DNA of 54,761 nt, from contig CAVOKQ010000017.1 in the NCBI GenBank assembly GCA_963696545.1, positions 1 to 54,761 of the forward strand, written 5' to 3'. This DNA comes from RPQJ01 sp963696545. GTDB lineage: Bacteria; Pseudomonadota; Gammaproteobacteria; Steroidobacterales; Steroidobacteraceae. Shown here piece by piece: positions 43,001 to 50,729 of this stretch (position 1 is the stretch's first letter; each line of letters opens with the position of its first letter). The position numbers and the translations under genes were made by a program. The notes under the pieces were generated by a model. That model saw nothing but the letters and a program-made list of their open reading frames with translations. It had not been told where the DNA came from and searched no databases.

Positions 43001-44458
43001 ATGAAATTGAATCTCAAGATCGTCGCTGCCTCGGCCGCAGTTGCGATGATGAGCTCGGGAGCGGCGTTCGCCGCTGCGACCATTACGACGTCGCCGGCGT
43101 CGAACACGTACTCGAAGGAGGGCTTGGCCCTGTCGGGTAACAGTGCCGTTACGCTGCCGGCCATCACGGTCACGTTCGGCAACAACCTGACGTATCAGGA
43201 CGACATCCTGCTCACGCTGCCGGGCACCACCTCGCTGGCCCCGACGATCACGAGCGGTCTCGTGACCTGCACCGGCGCGGGCGCCAATGCAGTCGGTTAC
43301 GTGCAGCTGGTTCCGGGCGGCTGGAACTTCCGCGTCACGGACGTGGGCGGCATCACCATCGGCGCTGCGTGCACGTTCACGGGCCTGCAGGTGACGGCCT
43401 CGTCGCTCGGCGCTTCGGCCGGCTCGAAGCTCACGTACCAGGCGAATCGCGGCCTCACGTTGCCGACCGTCATCGTTGACGGCCCGGTCTCGACGGCCAC
43501 GGGCGTGCAGGTGCAGAGCCAGTTCGCGATCACGACGCAGCAGAAGCTGAACGGCATCATCGACGTCTACCAGGATCGCAAGGCGTTCTTCGATCCAGAG
43601 GACGTGTGCCCGGGCGGCAACGCGACTTCGGCCCCGGCTTGCGTGCCGGCCGCCGCGACGCCGTTCACCCAGAACGACACGCTGAACTTCAGCACGTTCA
43701 CGCTTGGCAACCCGATCCCGGCACTCTGGTCCGCCCCGACGGTCACCCCGACCGCCGCGGTGGTCACGATCACCGGCGACTTCACCTGGGTTGACGGCTC
43801 CGACACCAACTCGACCTGCGATTCGGGCGAGTTCGCCACGGCGATCGTCGGCTTTGCGGGTTGGGCGGTCGACAGCACGTCGAGCTGCGCGCAGCTCGTG
43901 CTGAATCAGACGGGCGGCCCGCCGGTTGTCGACACGGTCACCACTGGCTACTTCCGGGTTCCGGGCAACAAGGTGCTTGCCGCGACGGACTACGTCGGCA
44001 ACATCGAGTGGACGTACGGCCTCACGGCTTCGCCCGCGACGATCGGCAAGACCGGCCTGGCGTGGGATCCGGGTGCGTGGACGATCAACGGCGCCCAGGT
44101 GTACATCCAGTACATGCCTTACGGCACGGGCCTGTCGCGGATCATCTACGCCGCCAACGATGGCGTGCTGAACCCCGAAGTGACGGCTGACATCACCGCC
44201 AACGGCAGCACGTTCTCGTGCGCGCTCGGCACGTCTCCGGCCAAGACCGTGACCAACCTGTCCGGCGTCATCGACACCTGCGTCGCGGCGAAGGGCATTA
44301 CCTCGGGTAAGGTCGCGATCCTGCTGACGTTCATCGCTCCGGACCAGGACATCGAGGTCTACAGTGCGTACAACTCTGGCGGCACCGATCGTGGCACGGT
44401 GGTGAACACGAGCAACGGCCGTTCGTTCTTCTACGGCACGGGCGTGACGTTCCCGTAA
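43001..44458 (+). CDS. Exported protein of an unrecognised family, tandem copy 1
   Basis: A 485-residue protein with a Sec signal peptide (cleavage near AAFA-AATITT). The mature part is rich in Thr, Val, Gly and Ala with alternating patterns of beta structure, and very poor in Lys. Eight cysteines occur in near pairs (90/124, 203/214, 273/296, 407/427), typical of a secreted protein held by disulfides. It carries no anchor or known domain. The ending SNGRSFFYGTGVTFP is shared with copy 2. It stands directly after the secretin gene with a strong promoter and a strong terminator, so it is a good candidate for an abundant secreted substrate of the type II system. That link is inference. Pair 203/214 is absent from copy 2. 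Confidence 0.9.
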   Translation: MKLNLKIVAASAAVAMMSSGAAFAAATITTSPASNTYSKEGLALSGNSAVTLPAITVTFGNNLTYQDDILLTLPGTTSLAPTITSGLVTCTGAGANAVGYVQLVPGGWNFRVTDVGGITIGAACTFTGLQVTASSLGASAGSKLTYQANRGLTLPTVIVDGPVSTATGVQVQSQFAITTQQKLNGIIDVYQDRKAFFDPEDVCPGGNATSAPACVPAAATPFTQNDTLNFSTFTLGNPIPALWSAPTVTPTAAVVTITGDFTWVDGSDTNSTCDSGEFATAIVGFAGWAVDSTSSCAQLVLNQTGGPPVVDTVTTGYFRVPGNKVLAATDYVGNIEWTYGLTASPATIGKTGLAWDPGAWTINGAQVYIQYMPYGTGLSRIIYAANDGVLNPEVTADITANGSTFSCALGTSPAKTVTNLSGVIDTCVAAKGITSGKVAILLTFIAPDQDIEVYSAYNSGGTDRGTVVNTSNGRSFFYGTGVTFP

Positions 44459-44482
44459 TCGCAACCGCAAGGCTGTGAAATG

Positions 44483-44515
44483 GACGGCGGGGAGCAATCC
44501 CCGCCGTCTTTTTTT
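44483..44515 (+). terminator. Strong rho-independent terminator after copy 1
   Basis: GACGGCGGGG, loop AGCAAT, CCCCGCCGTC and seven T residues. The stem is a perfect 10 bp, starting 25 bases after the stop codon. Confidence 0.95.
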
Positions 44516-44650
44516 GTGCTCCTGAAACGGCGCGTCGAATTCGTGGCGCCCTTACGAAGGGTCCGGTCCCGGAGTAAGCTGAGCAGGCGTGGGTCAGGGA
44601 GGAACAGGGGTACGACCCGCATTCCGCCATCCTAAGGAGAGGCAAGACTC

Positions 44651-46087
44651 ATGAAATTGCACCTTGGAGTCCTCGCGGTCGCGGCCACGTTCGCAATGAT
44701 GTCGGCAGGCGCGGCGCAGGCCGCAGCATCTATCGCCGTCCCCGCCCCGGGCCTCTACACGTATTCGCAGGAAGGCCTGGCGTTGTCGGGCACCTCAGCC
44801 GTGACATTGCCCAACGTGATCGTCACCTTCGGCAACAACCTCACTTACCAGGACGACATCCTGATCACGCTGGCTGGTACCGCGTCGCTGGTGCCGGACG
44901 TCACTCCGACGCTGGTCACGTGCTCCGGCGCGGGCGCAAACGCGGTCGGCTACGTTTCGCTGATCCCCAACGGCTGGAAGTTTCGCGTCACCGACGTGTC
45001 GGGCATCACGCTGGGCGCGTCGTGCACATTGAGCGGACTTAAAGTGACTGCAGCTTCGCTTTCGAGTACCAGTGGCGTAATCACGTACCAGGCCAATCGC
45101 GGACTCACGACGCCGACGGTGGTCGTGGACGGCCCGGTGTCGTCGGGCCCGGTGATCGTGGCGAAGAGCCAGTTCGACATCGCCGTTGCGACGAAGCTGA
45201 ACGGCATCGTCAACATCTACGCCGCGCGCAAGGTTTTCTTCGACGCCGAGACGATTCCTCCGGGGAACCTGCCGCCGCCGAATGGCGTGCGCGCAGACAC
45301 GTTCAATTTCAATACCTTCAATTTCGGCAATCCGGCGGTCGCGACCTGGACCGGGCCGACCGTGGTGCCGAAGTCCAATACGGTCACGATCTCCGGGGAC
45401 TTCAGCTGGGTGGACGGAACCGACACGAACACCTCATGTGATCCGGGCGAATTCTCGTCGCGGGTCATTGGCTATGTGGGCTGGAGCATCGACCCGGCCT
45501 CGGACTGCCTGAAGCTCGTGCTCGCGCAAAACCCGCCAGTCGGTGACGTGTCGGCGGCCGGTTACTTCTTCGTGCCCGGCGACATCGCGCTGAGTCCGAC
45601 GGACTACGCGGGCAGCGTCGAGTGGGGCTACGAGCTCAGCACGGATGCGACGGTGAAGAGCAAGACGATCCGGCAGTTCGACCCGGGTGCGTGGACGCTG
45701 AACGCCTCGCAGGTCTACATCCAGTACATGCCGTACGGGCGCGACATTTCGCGCATCGTGTATGCGGCGAATCGCGGCGCGGCGCCGGTCGCGGTCACTG
45801 CGGACGTCACCGCGAACGGCTCCAGGTTCACGTGCTCGCTGGGCAACGCGCAGCAGCAGTCGGTGACCATGTTGTCGCTGCTGCTCGACGTCTGCGTCTT
45901 TAGGCAGGGCATCACCCAGGGCAAGGTCGCGATCCTGCTCACGTTCGTCGCGCCAGAGCAGGACATCGAGGTATACAGCGCCTACGTCACCAGCAGCGGG
46001 GACCGCGGCACAGTGGTCAACACCAGCAACGGGCGCTCGTTCTTCTACGGCACGGGCGTGAGCTTCACGCCGACGCCGATCCCGTAA
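44651..46087 (+). CDS. Exported protein of an unrecognised family, tandem copy 2
   Basis: A 478-residue paralogue of the preceding gene. It has a Sec signal peptide ending near AAQA-AASIAV, the same beta-rich body, and six cysteines (91/125, 263/286, 395/415) at positions matching three of the four pairs of copy 1. The loop near residue 200 is replaced by a Pro-rich stretch without cysteines. Segments such as FGNNLTYQDDIL, YQANRGLT, GDFSWVDGTDTN, VYIQYMPYG and the closing NTSNGRSFFYGTGV are conserved. The 192-base gap before it gives its own leader; AAGGAGA sits ten bases before the ATG. I cannot assign a function. Two maintained copies suggest a structural part in an extracellular assembly. 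Confidence 0.9.
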   Translation: MKLHLGVLAVAATFAMMSAGAAQAAASIAVPAPGLYTYSQEGLALSGTSAVTLPNVIVTFGNNLTYQDDILITLAGTASLVPDVTPTLVTCSGAGANAVGYVSLIPNGWKFRVTDVSGITLGASCTLSGLKVTAASLSSTSGVITYQANRGLTTPTVVVDGPVSSGPVIVAKSQFDIAVATKLNGIVNIYAARKVFFDAETIPPGNLPPPNGVRADTFNFNTFNFGNPAVATWTGPTVVPKSNTVTISGDFSWVDGTDTNTSCDPGEFSSRVIGYVGWSIDPASDCLKLVLAQNPPVGDVSAAGYFFVPGDIALSPTDYAGSVEWGYELSTDATVKSKTIRQFDPGAWTLNASQVYIQYMPYGRDISRIVYAANRGAAPVAVTADVTANGSRFTCSLGNAQQQSVTMLSLLLDVCVFRQGITQGKVAILLTFVAPEQDIEVYSAYVTSSGDRGTVVNTSNGRSFFYGTGVSFTPTPIP

Positions 46088-46111
46088 GGGCGGCCGGGCG
46101 ACCGATAGACT

Positions 46112-46142
46112 GGCGGCGGGGAGCGATCCCCGCCGTCTTTTT
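46112..46142 (+). terminator. Rho-independent terminator after copy 2
   Basis: GGCGGCGGGG, loop AGCGAT, CCCCGCCGTC and five T residues. It has one G-T pair in the 10-bp stem and is almost the same as the terminator at 44483-44515. Confidence 0.93.
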
Positions 46143-46194
46143 CGGCTGGCGTTTTGCTTGCGGGAGGGCGCCTCGCTACGATGGCGGAATTCGC

Positions 46195-47247
46195 ATGCTG
46201 AAGCGCCTCCTCCGCGACCTGGCCGATCGATTCAACCGGTTCCTGCTGCCTCTCACTTCGAGCAGCGGCCTGGTCGCCTCGGCGCACTACCTGTTCCTCA
46301 GTCGTCGCTTCGATCGCGAGCATCGGGCCGTTCTCGCTGGCCGTCTCGCCTACGAACGCGGGCTCAGCGCGCCGCTCCGGAGCAGCCCGCTGCTGAGGCG
46401 CAATGTGCACCGACTCGAGAAAGGGCTGGTGATGCAGCCCCGCAACCCGGTTTTCGCCGAGGACTACATCGAGGAAACGGTCGCGGAATTCGTCAGGGTC
46501 ACGGCCACGGGCAGCCTCGATCCCGTCGAGCACAAGTGGGCGAGGGACGTGCTCGACGAGTACTTTCGTGCCGTCAGCGACACGGCCGTGATCGAGCGCG
46601 CACGCGCACGCTTCATTGCGGTGCCGACCGGCGACCCGCGGACACTGCAGGCAGCGACTTCCGTGCCGCGCGAACGAGCCACGCTCCCGACGGCGGGCGT
46701 CTCGATCGACGATTTCCTCGCGCTGTGCCGGCAGCGGAGATCCGTGCGCTGGTTCGAGCAGAAGCCGGTGCCGCGCGCGCTGGTCGTGAAGGCGCTCGAT
46801 GCGGCGCTGCAGGCACCGAGCGCGTGCAATCGCCAGCCCTTCCTGTTCCGTTACTTCGACCAGCCATCCGACGCCCGGCGCATCGCCGGCATTGCGATGG
46901 GGACCGCCGGTTACGCCCAGAACGTGCCGGCGCTGCTGGTGGTGCTGGGTGATCTTGGCTGCTATCCGCACGAGCGGGACCGCCATGTCCCGTACATCGA
47001 CGCGTCGCTCGCAGCAATGCAGTTCATGCTCGCGCTCGAGACGCTGGGGCTGGCCTCGTGCCCGATCAACTGGCCCGACGTCGATGCGTTGGAGCGTCGC
47101 ATGGCCGGGGCGCTCGAACTCCCGCCGCACATCCGGCCCGTGATGCTGATCGCGGTCGGATATCCGGACCCGCGGGGCGGGGTGCCGTTCTCCGCCAAGA
47201 AGTCGAGCGAGTCGCTGCTCAGGATGAGCAACGACTACCAGCCCTGA
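46195..47247 (+). CDS. Nitroreductase-family protein with N-terminal extension
   Basis: A 350-residue protein. The C-terminal half (from about residue 172) is a nitroreductase-fold flavin domain: CRQRRSVRWFEQKPVPRALV and APSACNRQPF (FMN phosphate site). Then come TAGYAQNVPALLVVLGD and the late YPDPRGGVPFSAKK. The N-terminal 165 residues are an extra helical region with HRLEKGLVMQPRN, as in nitroreductase-like proteins of polysaccharide loci. The reaction is unknown; it may oxidise or reduce a sugar precursor. It overlaps the flippase start by one base, so it belongs to the polysaccharide operon. Confidence 0.85.
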   Translation: MLKRLLRDLADRFNRFLLPLTSSSGLVASAHYLFLSRRFDREHRAVLAGRLAYERGLSAPLRSSPLLRRNVHRLEKGLVMQPRNPVFAEDYIEETVAEFVRVTATGSLDPVEHKWARDVLDEYFRAVSDTAVIERARARFIAVPTGDPRTLQAATSVPRERATLPTAGVSIDDFLALCRQRRSVRWFEQKPVPRALVVKALDAALQAPSACNRQPFLFRYFDQPSDARRIAGIAMGTAGYAQNVPALLVVLGDLGCYPHERDRHVPYIDASLAAMQFMLALETLGLASCPINWPDVDALERRMAGALELPPHIRPVMLIAVGYPDPRGGVPFSAKKSSESLLRMSNDYQP

Positions 47248-48608
47248 TGACCGGTGCGGCCGGGCAGGCCCGGGCCTCGATCGTCGGCCAGGTGGCCGCC
47301 AACGGCGGCTGGTGGATCGCGGAGCGCATCGGCATGCTCGCGCTCACGCTCGCGACCAGTGTCGTCGTCGTCCGCTCGCTCGGGGCCGCGGCCTACGGCG
47401 AGTTGAGCTACGTGCTTGCGGTGGTGGGCCTGCTGGCGCCCCTGGCGCAGTTCGGCGTGAGCGGCCTCGTCGCGCGCGGCCTGCTCGAGCGTCCGGGCGA
47501 CGAGGCCGCGGTGCTGCGCGCCGCACTGCTGATGAGGTTCGTCGGCTGCGCGGTCGCGTTCGCGGCCGGGCTCGCGTGGTGGGCATTCTTCGACACGAAG
47601 CCGGGCGATCGCTGGGTCATGCTGGTGCTGCTCGCGGCACAGTTCGCGACGGCGTTCCAGGTCGTCGAGTTCTGGTTCCAGGTGCAGTTCAAGGCCGCCG
47701 CGCTCGTGCCGTGGCGAACCGCCGTGCTGGTGCTGGCGGCACTGGTCAAGATGATCGTCGCGGCCGTGACACGCGACCCCGTGGCGGTGGCATTCGTGTT
47801 CGCCGCCGAGTACCTGGCACTGGGTGCTGCGTCGCTGCTTGCGCTGCGACGTGCCGGGGGCTTCTGGGCCCGGCCGGGCCGCTCACCCGAATGGCTGGGC
47901 TGGTTCGCACGGAGATCGCCGTGGCTGCTCGCGTCGGGCCTGGCCGAAGTCATCTACCTGCGCATCGACATCGTGCTGCTGGAGCGCTTGCGCGGCGTCG
48001 AGGAGGCTGGAATCTACGCCGTCGCGGCGCGACTCTCCGAGGTCTGGTACATGGTGCCCGTGGCGCTGATGGGCGCGCTGTTCCCGGTGCTGTGGAGTCG
48101 CCGCTCCGATGCCGCCGCCTATTCGCGCAGCCTGCAGGGCTCGCTGGACGCGCTGGTCGCGATGTCGCTGACGCTGGCCGTGCTGGTCCAGTTCATCGGC
48201 GGGCCGCTGGTCGAGCTGCTGTTCGGCGTGCGTTTTGCCGCCTCGGCCCCGGTGCTGCAGATCCACATCTGGGCCGGCGTGTTCATCTTCATGAGGGCGC
48301 TGCTGAGCCGCTGGCTGCTCGCGGAGGACCTGTTGCGGTTCTCGCTGCTTACGCACGTCGCCGGCGCGTTGATGAACGTGGTGCTGAACCTGCTGCTGAT
48401 TCCACGCCACGGCGCCGTCGGCGCGGCGATCGCAACGGTGATCGCCTATGCCTGCGCCGGCTGGCTGGCGCTGTTCCTCTCGCCGCGCACGCGGCCGATG
48501 GGCTGGATGATGGCGAAGGCGCTCATGCTGCCGTTGCGCTTCAAGGCGCTTGCCGCGCACGCGGATGTGCTGCGTCGCCAGTTCGACAGGTCGCGCGATG
48601 CTCATTGA
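47247..48608 (+). CDS. Polysaccharide flippase (Wzx-like, MATE/MOP superfamily)
   Basis: A 453-residue inner-membrane protein with about 12-14 hydrophobic helices. It begins GGWWIAERIGMLALTLATSV and contains RSLGAAAYGELSYVLAVVG, the sequence type found in Wzx and other oligosaccharide flippases. Late motifs LEAVVGAAIATVIAYA-like (HGAVGAAIATVIAYACAG) match the C-terminal flippase domain. It would move lipid-linked repeat units across the inner membrane. ATG overlaps the upstream stop; its end overlaps the pyruvyl transferase gene by 11 bases. No Wzy polymerase is visible in the window. Confidence 0.9.
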   Translation: MTGAAGQARASIVGQVAANGGWWIAERIGMLALTLATSVVVVRSLGAAAYGELSYVLAVVGLLAPLAQFGVSGLVARGLLERPGDEAAVLRAALLMRFVGCAVAFAAGLAWWAFFDTKPGDRWVMLVLLAAQFATAFQVVEFWFQVQFKAAALVPWRTAVLVLAALVKMIVAAVTRDPVAVAFVFAAEYLALGAASLLALRRAGGFWARPGRSPEWLGWFARRSPWLLASGLAEVIYLRIDIVLLERLRGVEEAGIYAVAARLSEVWYMVPVALMGALFPVLWSRRSDAAAYSRSLQGSLDALVAMSLTLAVLVQFIGGPLVELLFGVRFAASAPVLQIHIWAGVFIFMRALLSRWLLAEDLLRFSLLTHVAGALMNVVLNLLLIPRHGAVGAAIATVIAYACAGWLALFLSPRTRPMGWMMAKALMLPLRFKALAAHADVLRRQFDRSRDAH

Positions 48609-49773
48609 AGTGAAGGGCGTGCAGTTCCAGAACCAGGGGGCGCACCTGATGCTGCTCGCGGTGCTCGAGCGCCTGCGGCACCTGGTACCGGACGCGCGGA
48701 TTGTGCTGAGCGTGGGACCCGAAAGCCCGATCGAATGCATTCAGCAACTCGGGGCGCTGTGCAAGCTGCGGCTGCGCAAGCGGTGGTTCGACGCAAACCC
48801 TCTCGGCTATGCATTGCCGCACCCAGTGTCCGCAGCACTGATCCGCCGTGGGCTCGCCGCGGAAGGGCAGGTGGATGCGGTGCTGGACGCGTCAGGCTTT
48901 GCATACGGCGGCGACTGGACGCCGTGGCTGATGAGGTACGCGGCCGACGAGATTCGCCGCAAAGCGGACCGTGGCCAGCCCTATGTCTTCCTGCCGCAGG
49001 CATTCGGGCCTTTCCCGGCGGGTCGCGCGGCGGCTGATTTCGGTGCAGCGCTGGAGCGCGCAGCGCTGATCGGCATCCGTGACGCACGCTCGCAGCGTTT
49101 TCTGGCCGCATTGAATCCCCGGTTGGAAGGGCGGCTCGAGCGATACCCCGACGTAACGATCGGACTGCGGGGCGATCCAGCGGCGGCGGAGCGCTGGGGA
49201 GTGGACCATCGGACGATCCTTCTGATCCCCAACTGGCAGATGACCGGCGAGCGCAATCCCGACGCGGCGTGGCGCAACGGATACCTGCAGTTCCTCGTGG
49301 ACCTGGCAGGGCACATTCGCCAGCAGGGCCGCGAGGCCGTGCTGCTGAACCACGAGGGACGCGGTGACGCTGCGCTCTGCGAGCAGGTTGCGGCCGCAAG
49401 GCCCGGCACGCGCGTCATCACGGAGCCCGACCCTCGCACCGTCAAGGCGGTGATCGGTGGCGCATCCGCCGTCGTGTCATCAAGGTACCACGGCTGCCTG
49501 GCGGCGCTGTCGCAGGGCGTCCCGTGCGTCGCGACGTCATGGAGTCACAAGTACCAGGAGCTCTACGCCGAATTCGACGTTCCTCACTGGCTGCTTGCGA
49601 ACTGCGATGCGACCGAGGCCGCCACGTTGCTGGCGGCGTCGCTGGCTGATCGTCGGTCCCACTCACAGCGGCTGCTCGAGCAATCGGCGCGGCAGGAGGT
49701 CGATGTTGAACGCCTGTGGCGGCGCGTCGGCGCCGTGTTGCAGGCCGCGCGGGCGTCGAGGCCGCACTCGTGA
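48598..49773 (+). CDS. Polysaccharide pyruvyl transferase family protein
   Basis: A 391-residue protein of the CsaB/WcaK-type pyruvyl transferase family. It starts IEVKGVQFQNQGAHLMLLAVL (usual N-x-G-D replaced by N-Q-G-A). Other family segments are FLPQAFGPFPAG, LNHEGRGDAALCEQV and the nucleotide-side ASAVVSSRYHGCLAALSQGVP, followed by SHKYQELYAEF. Members transfer pyruvate from phosphoenolpyruvate to a sugar, adding a negative charge to a surface glycan. It is cytoplasmic. It overlaps both neighbours, giving a four-gene coupled block. The changed N-terminal motif may point to another substrate. Confidence 0.88.
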   Translation: MLIEVKGVQFQNQGAHLMLLAVLERLRHLVPDARIVLSVGPESPIECIQQLGALCKLRLRKRWFDANPLGYALPHPVSAALIRRGLAAEGQVDAVLDASGFAYGGDWTPWLMRYAADEIRRKADRGQPYVFLPQAFGPFPAGRAAADFGAALERAALIGIRDARSQRFLAALNPRLEGRLERYPDVTIGLRGDPAAAERWGVDHRTILLIPNWQMTGERNPDAAWRNGYLQFLVDLAGHIRQQGREAVLLNHEGRGDAALCEQVAAARPGTRVITEPDPRTVKAVIGGASAVVSSRYHGCLAALSQGVPCVATSWSHKYQELYAEFDVPHWLLANCDATEAATLLAASLADRRSHSQRLLEQSARQEVDVERLWRRVGAVLQAARASRPHS

Positions 49774-50693
49774 ACGAGCGGCCGCTCGTCTCCGTCTACC
49801 TGCCAACGCGTAATCGGGCGGCGTCGCTCGAGCGCGCGATCCGCTCGGTGCTGCAGCAGGACTATCCGCGATTCGAGCTGCTGGTCGTGGACGACGCGTC
49901 GACCGACGACACTGCGACCCTGCTCGATCGACTGGCTTCGGGCGACGCACGGCTGCGGTTCTTCCGCCAGCGCGAGTCTAGGGGCGCCGGAGTCGCACGC
50001 AACGTGGCCATTGGCGAGGCTCGCGGCGAATTCGTCACCGGGCTCGACGACGACGACCTGATGCTGCCGCACCGGTTGACGTCCCTGGTTGGTGCCTGCA
50101 CGGATACGTACTCGTTTGCATGCAGTGCCTTCTACGTCGTCAACGAACCAGCCGGCTGGTACGAGGTGCGCAGCCCGGTGCGTGAGGAGATCAGCCTTGC
50201 GCGGCTGCTGGCCGGCAACGTGATCGGCAATCAGGCGATGATGCGCACCGACCGCATCCGGGCGATCGGGGCCTTCGACGAGTCGCTGCCGGCCTGGCAG
50301 GACTACGACCTGTGGACCCGCATGGTCCTCGAGTATGGTCCGGCGCTGAGGGTCGCGGATCCGACGTACGTGTTCTTCGAGAGCGCGGATCCGCGCAGGA
50401 TCACCAACTCGGAAGCCGCCAGCATCGGGGCCAGACTGTATGCGGAGAAATTCGCGGCCCGGATGGGTCCGGGCCAGCTGAAGGCGCAGCGGTTCATGCA
50501 GGTGGCGGTGCAACGACGCCGCCTGACGCTGTCTGAAGTGCGCGCCTGCTGGGACGATGCGACGAAGGCGCGGGTCGCAGGCTACTGGGTGCGCAGCAAC
50601 CTGCCGTGGGTCGAGCGTCTGGCCGACGCGGTGCAAAGCTGGAGGCGGCCGCTCAGCAACCTGCCTGCGGCAGTTCGCAGACAGTTGCGCTGA
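49770..50693 (+). CDS. Family 2 glycosyltransferase
   Basis: A 307-residue GT-A enzyme: VSVYLPTRNRAASLERAI at the start, then LLVVDDASTDDT (nucleotide-sugar), GVARNVAIGEARGEFVTGLDDDD (metal-binding DxD) and a later AWQDYDLWTRM (acceptor and catalytic Asp region). It would add a sugar to a lipid carrier or growing glycan at the cytoplasmic face. A GTG start overlaps the upstream stop (GTGA), so the four polysaccharide genes form one operon. It is the last one; 36 bases separate it from the convergent etfA. Confidence 0.92.
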   Translation: MNERPLVSVYLPTRNRAASLERAIRSVLQQDYPRFELLVVDDASTDDTATLLDRLASGDARLRFFRQRESRGAGVARNVAIGEARGEFVTGLDDDDLMLPHRLTSLVGACTDTYSFACSAFYVVNEPAGWYEVRSPVREEISLARLLAGNVIGNQAMMRTDRIRAIGAFDESLPAWQDYDLWTRMVLEYGPALRVADPTYVFFESADPRRITNSEAASIGARLYAEKFAARMGPGQLKAQRFMQVAVQRRRLTLSEVRACWDDATKARVAGYWVRSNLPWVERLADAVQSWRRPLSNLPAAVRRQLR

Positions 50694-50729
50694 ACGGCAC
50701 GGACCAGCGGCGCCCGGTGCGACCGGCGA

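Larger units (their letters stand above)
43001..46142 (+). repeat. Tandem duplication: gene plus terminator, two copies
   Basis: Copy 1 is 43001-44515 and copy 2 is 44651-46142. Both hold a colinear exported-protein gene followed by a matching hairpin with the same 10-bp stem layout and 6-base loop (AGCAAT or AGCGAT). Proteins align without large gaps except for one loop around residue 200. Roughly half to two thirds of positions are identical by eye. The leaders differ, so the copies may be regulated differently. Confidence 0.85.

Noticed and set aside
43001..46087. Tandem exported proteins as pseudopilins or pilins of the secretion system.
   Set aside because: They have ordinary Sec signal peptides without the G/F...E prepilin site and are too long and beta-rich.
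43001..46087. Tandem exported proteins as classical S-layer proteins with SLH anchors.
   Set aside because: No SLH-type segments are visible; a surface-layer role stays a hypothesis from context.
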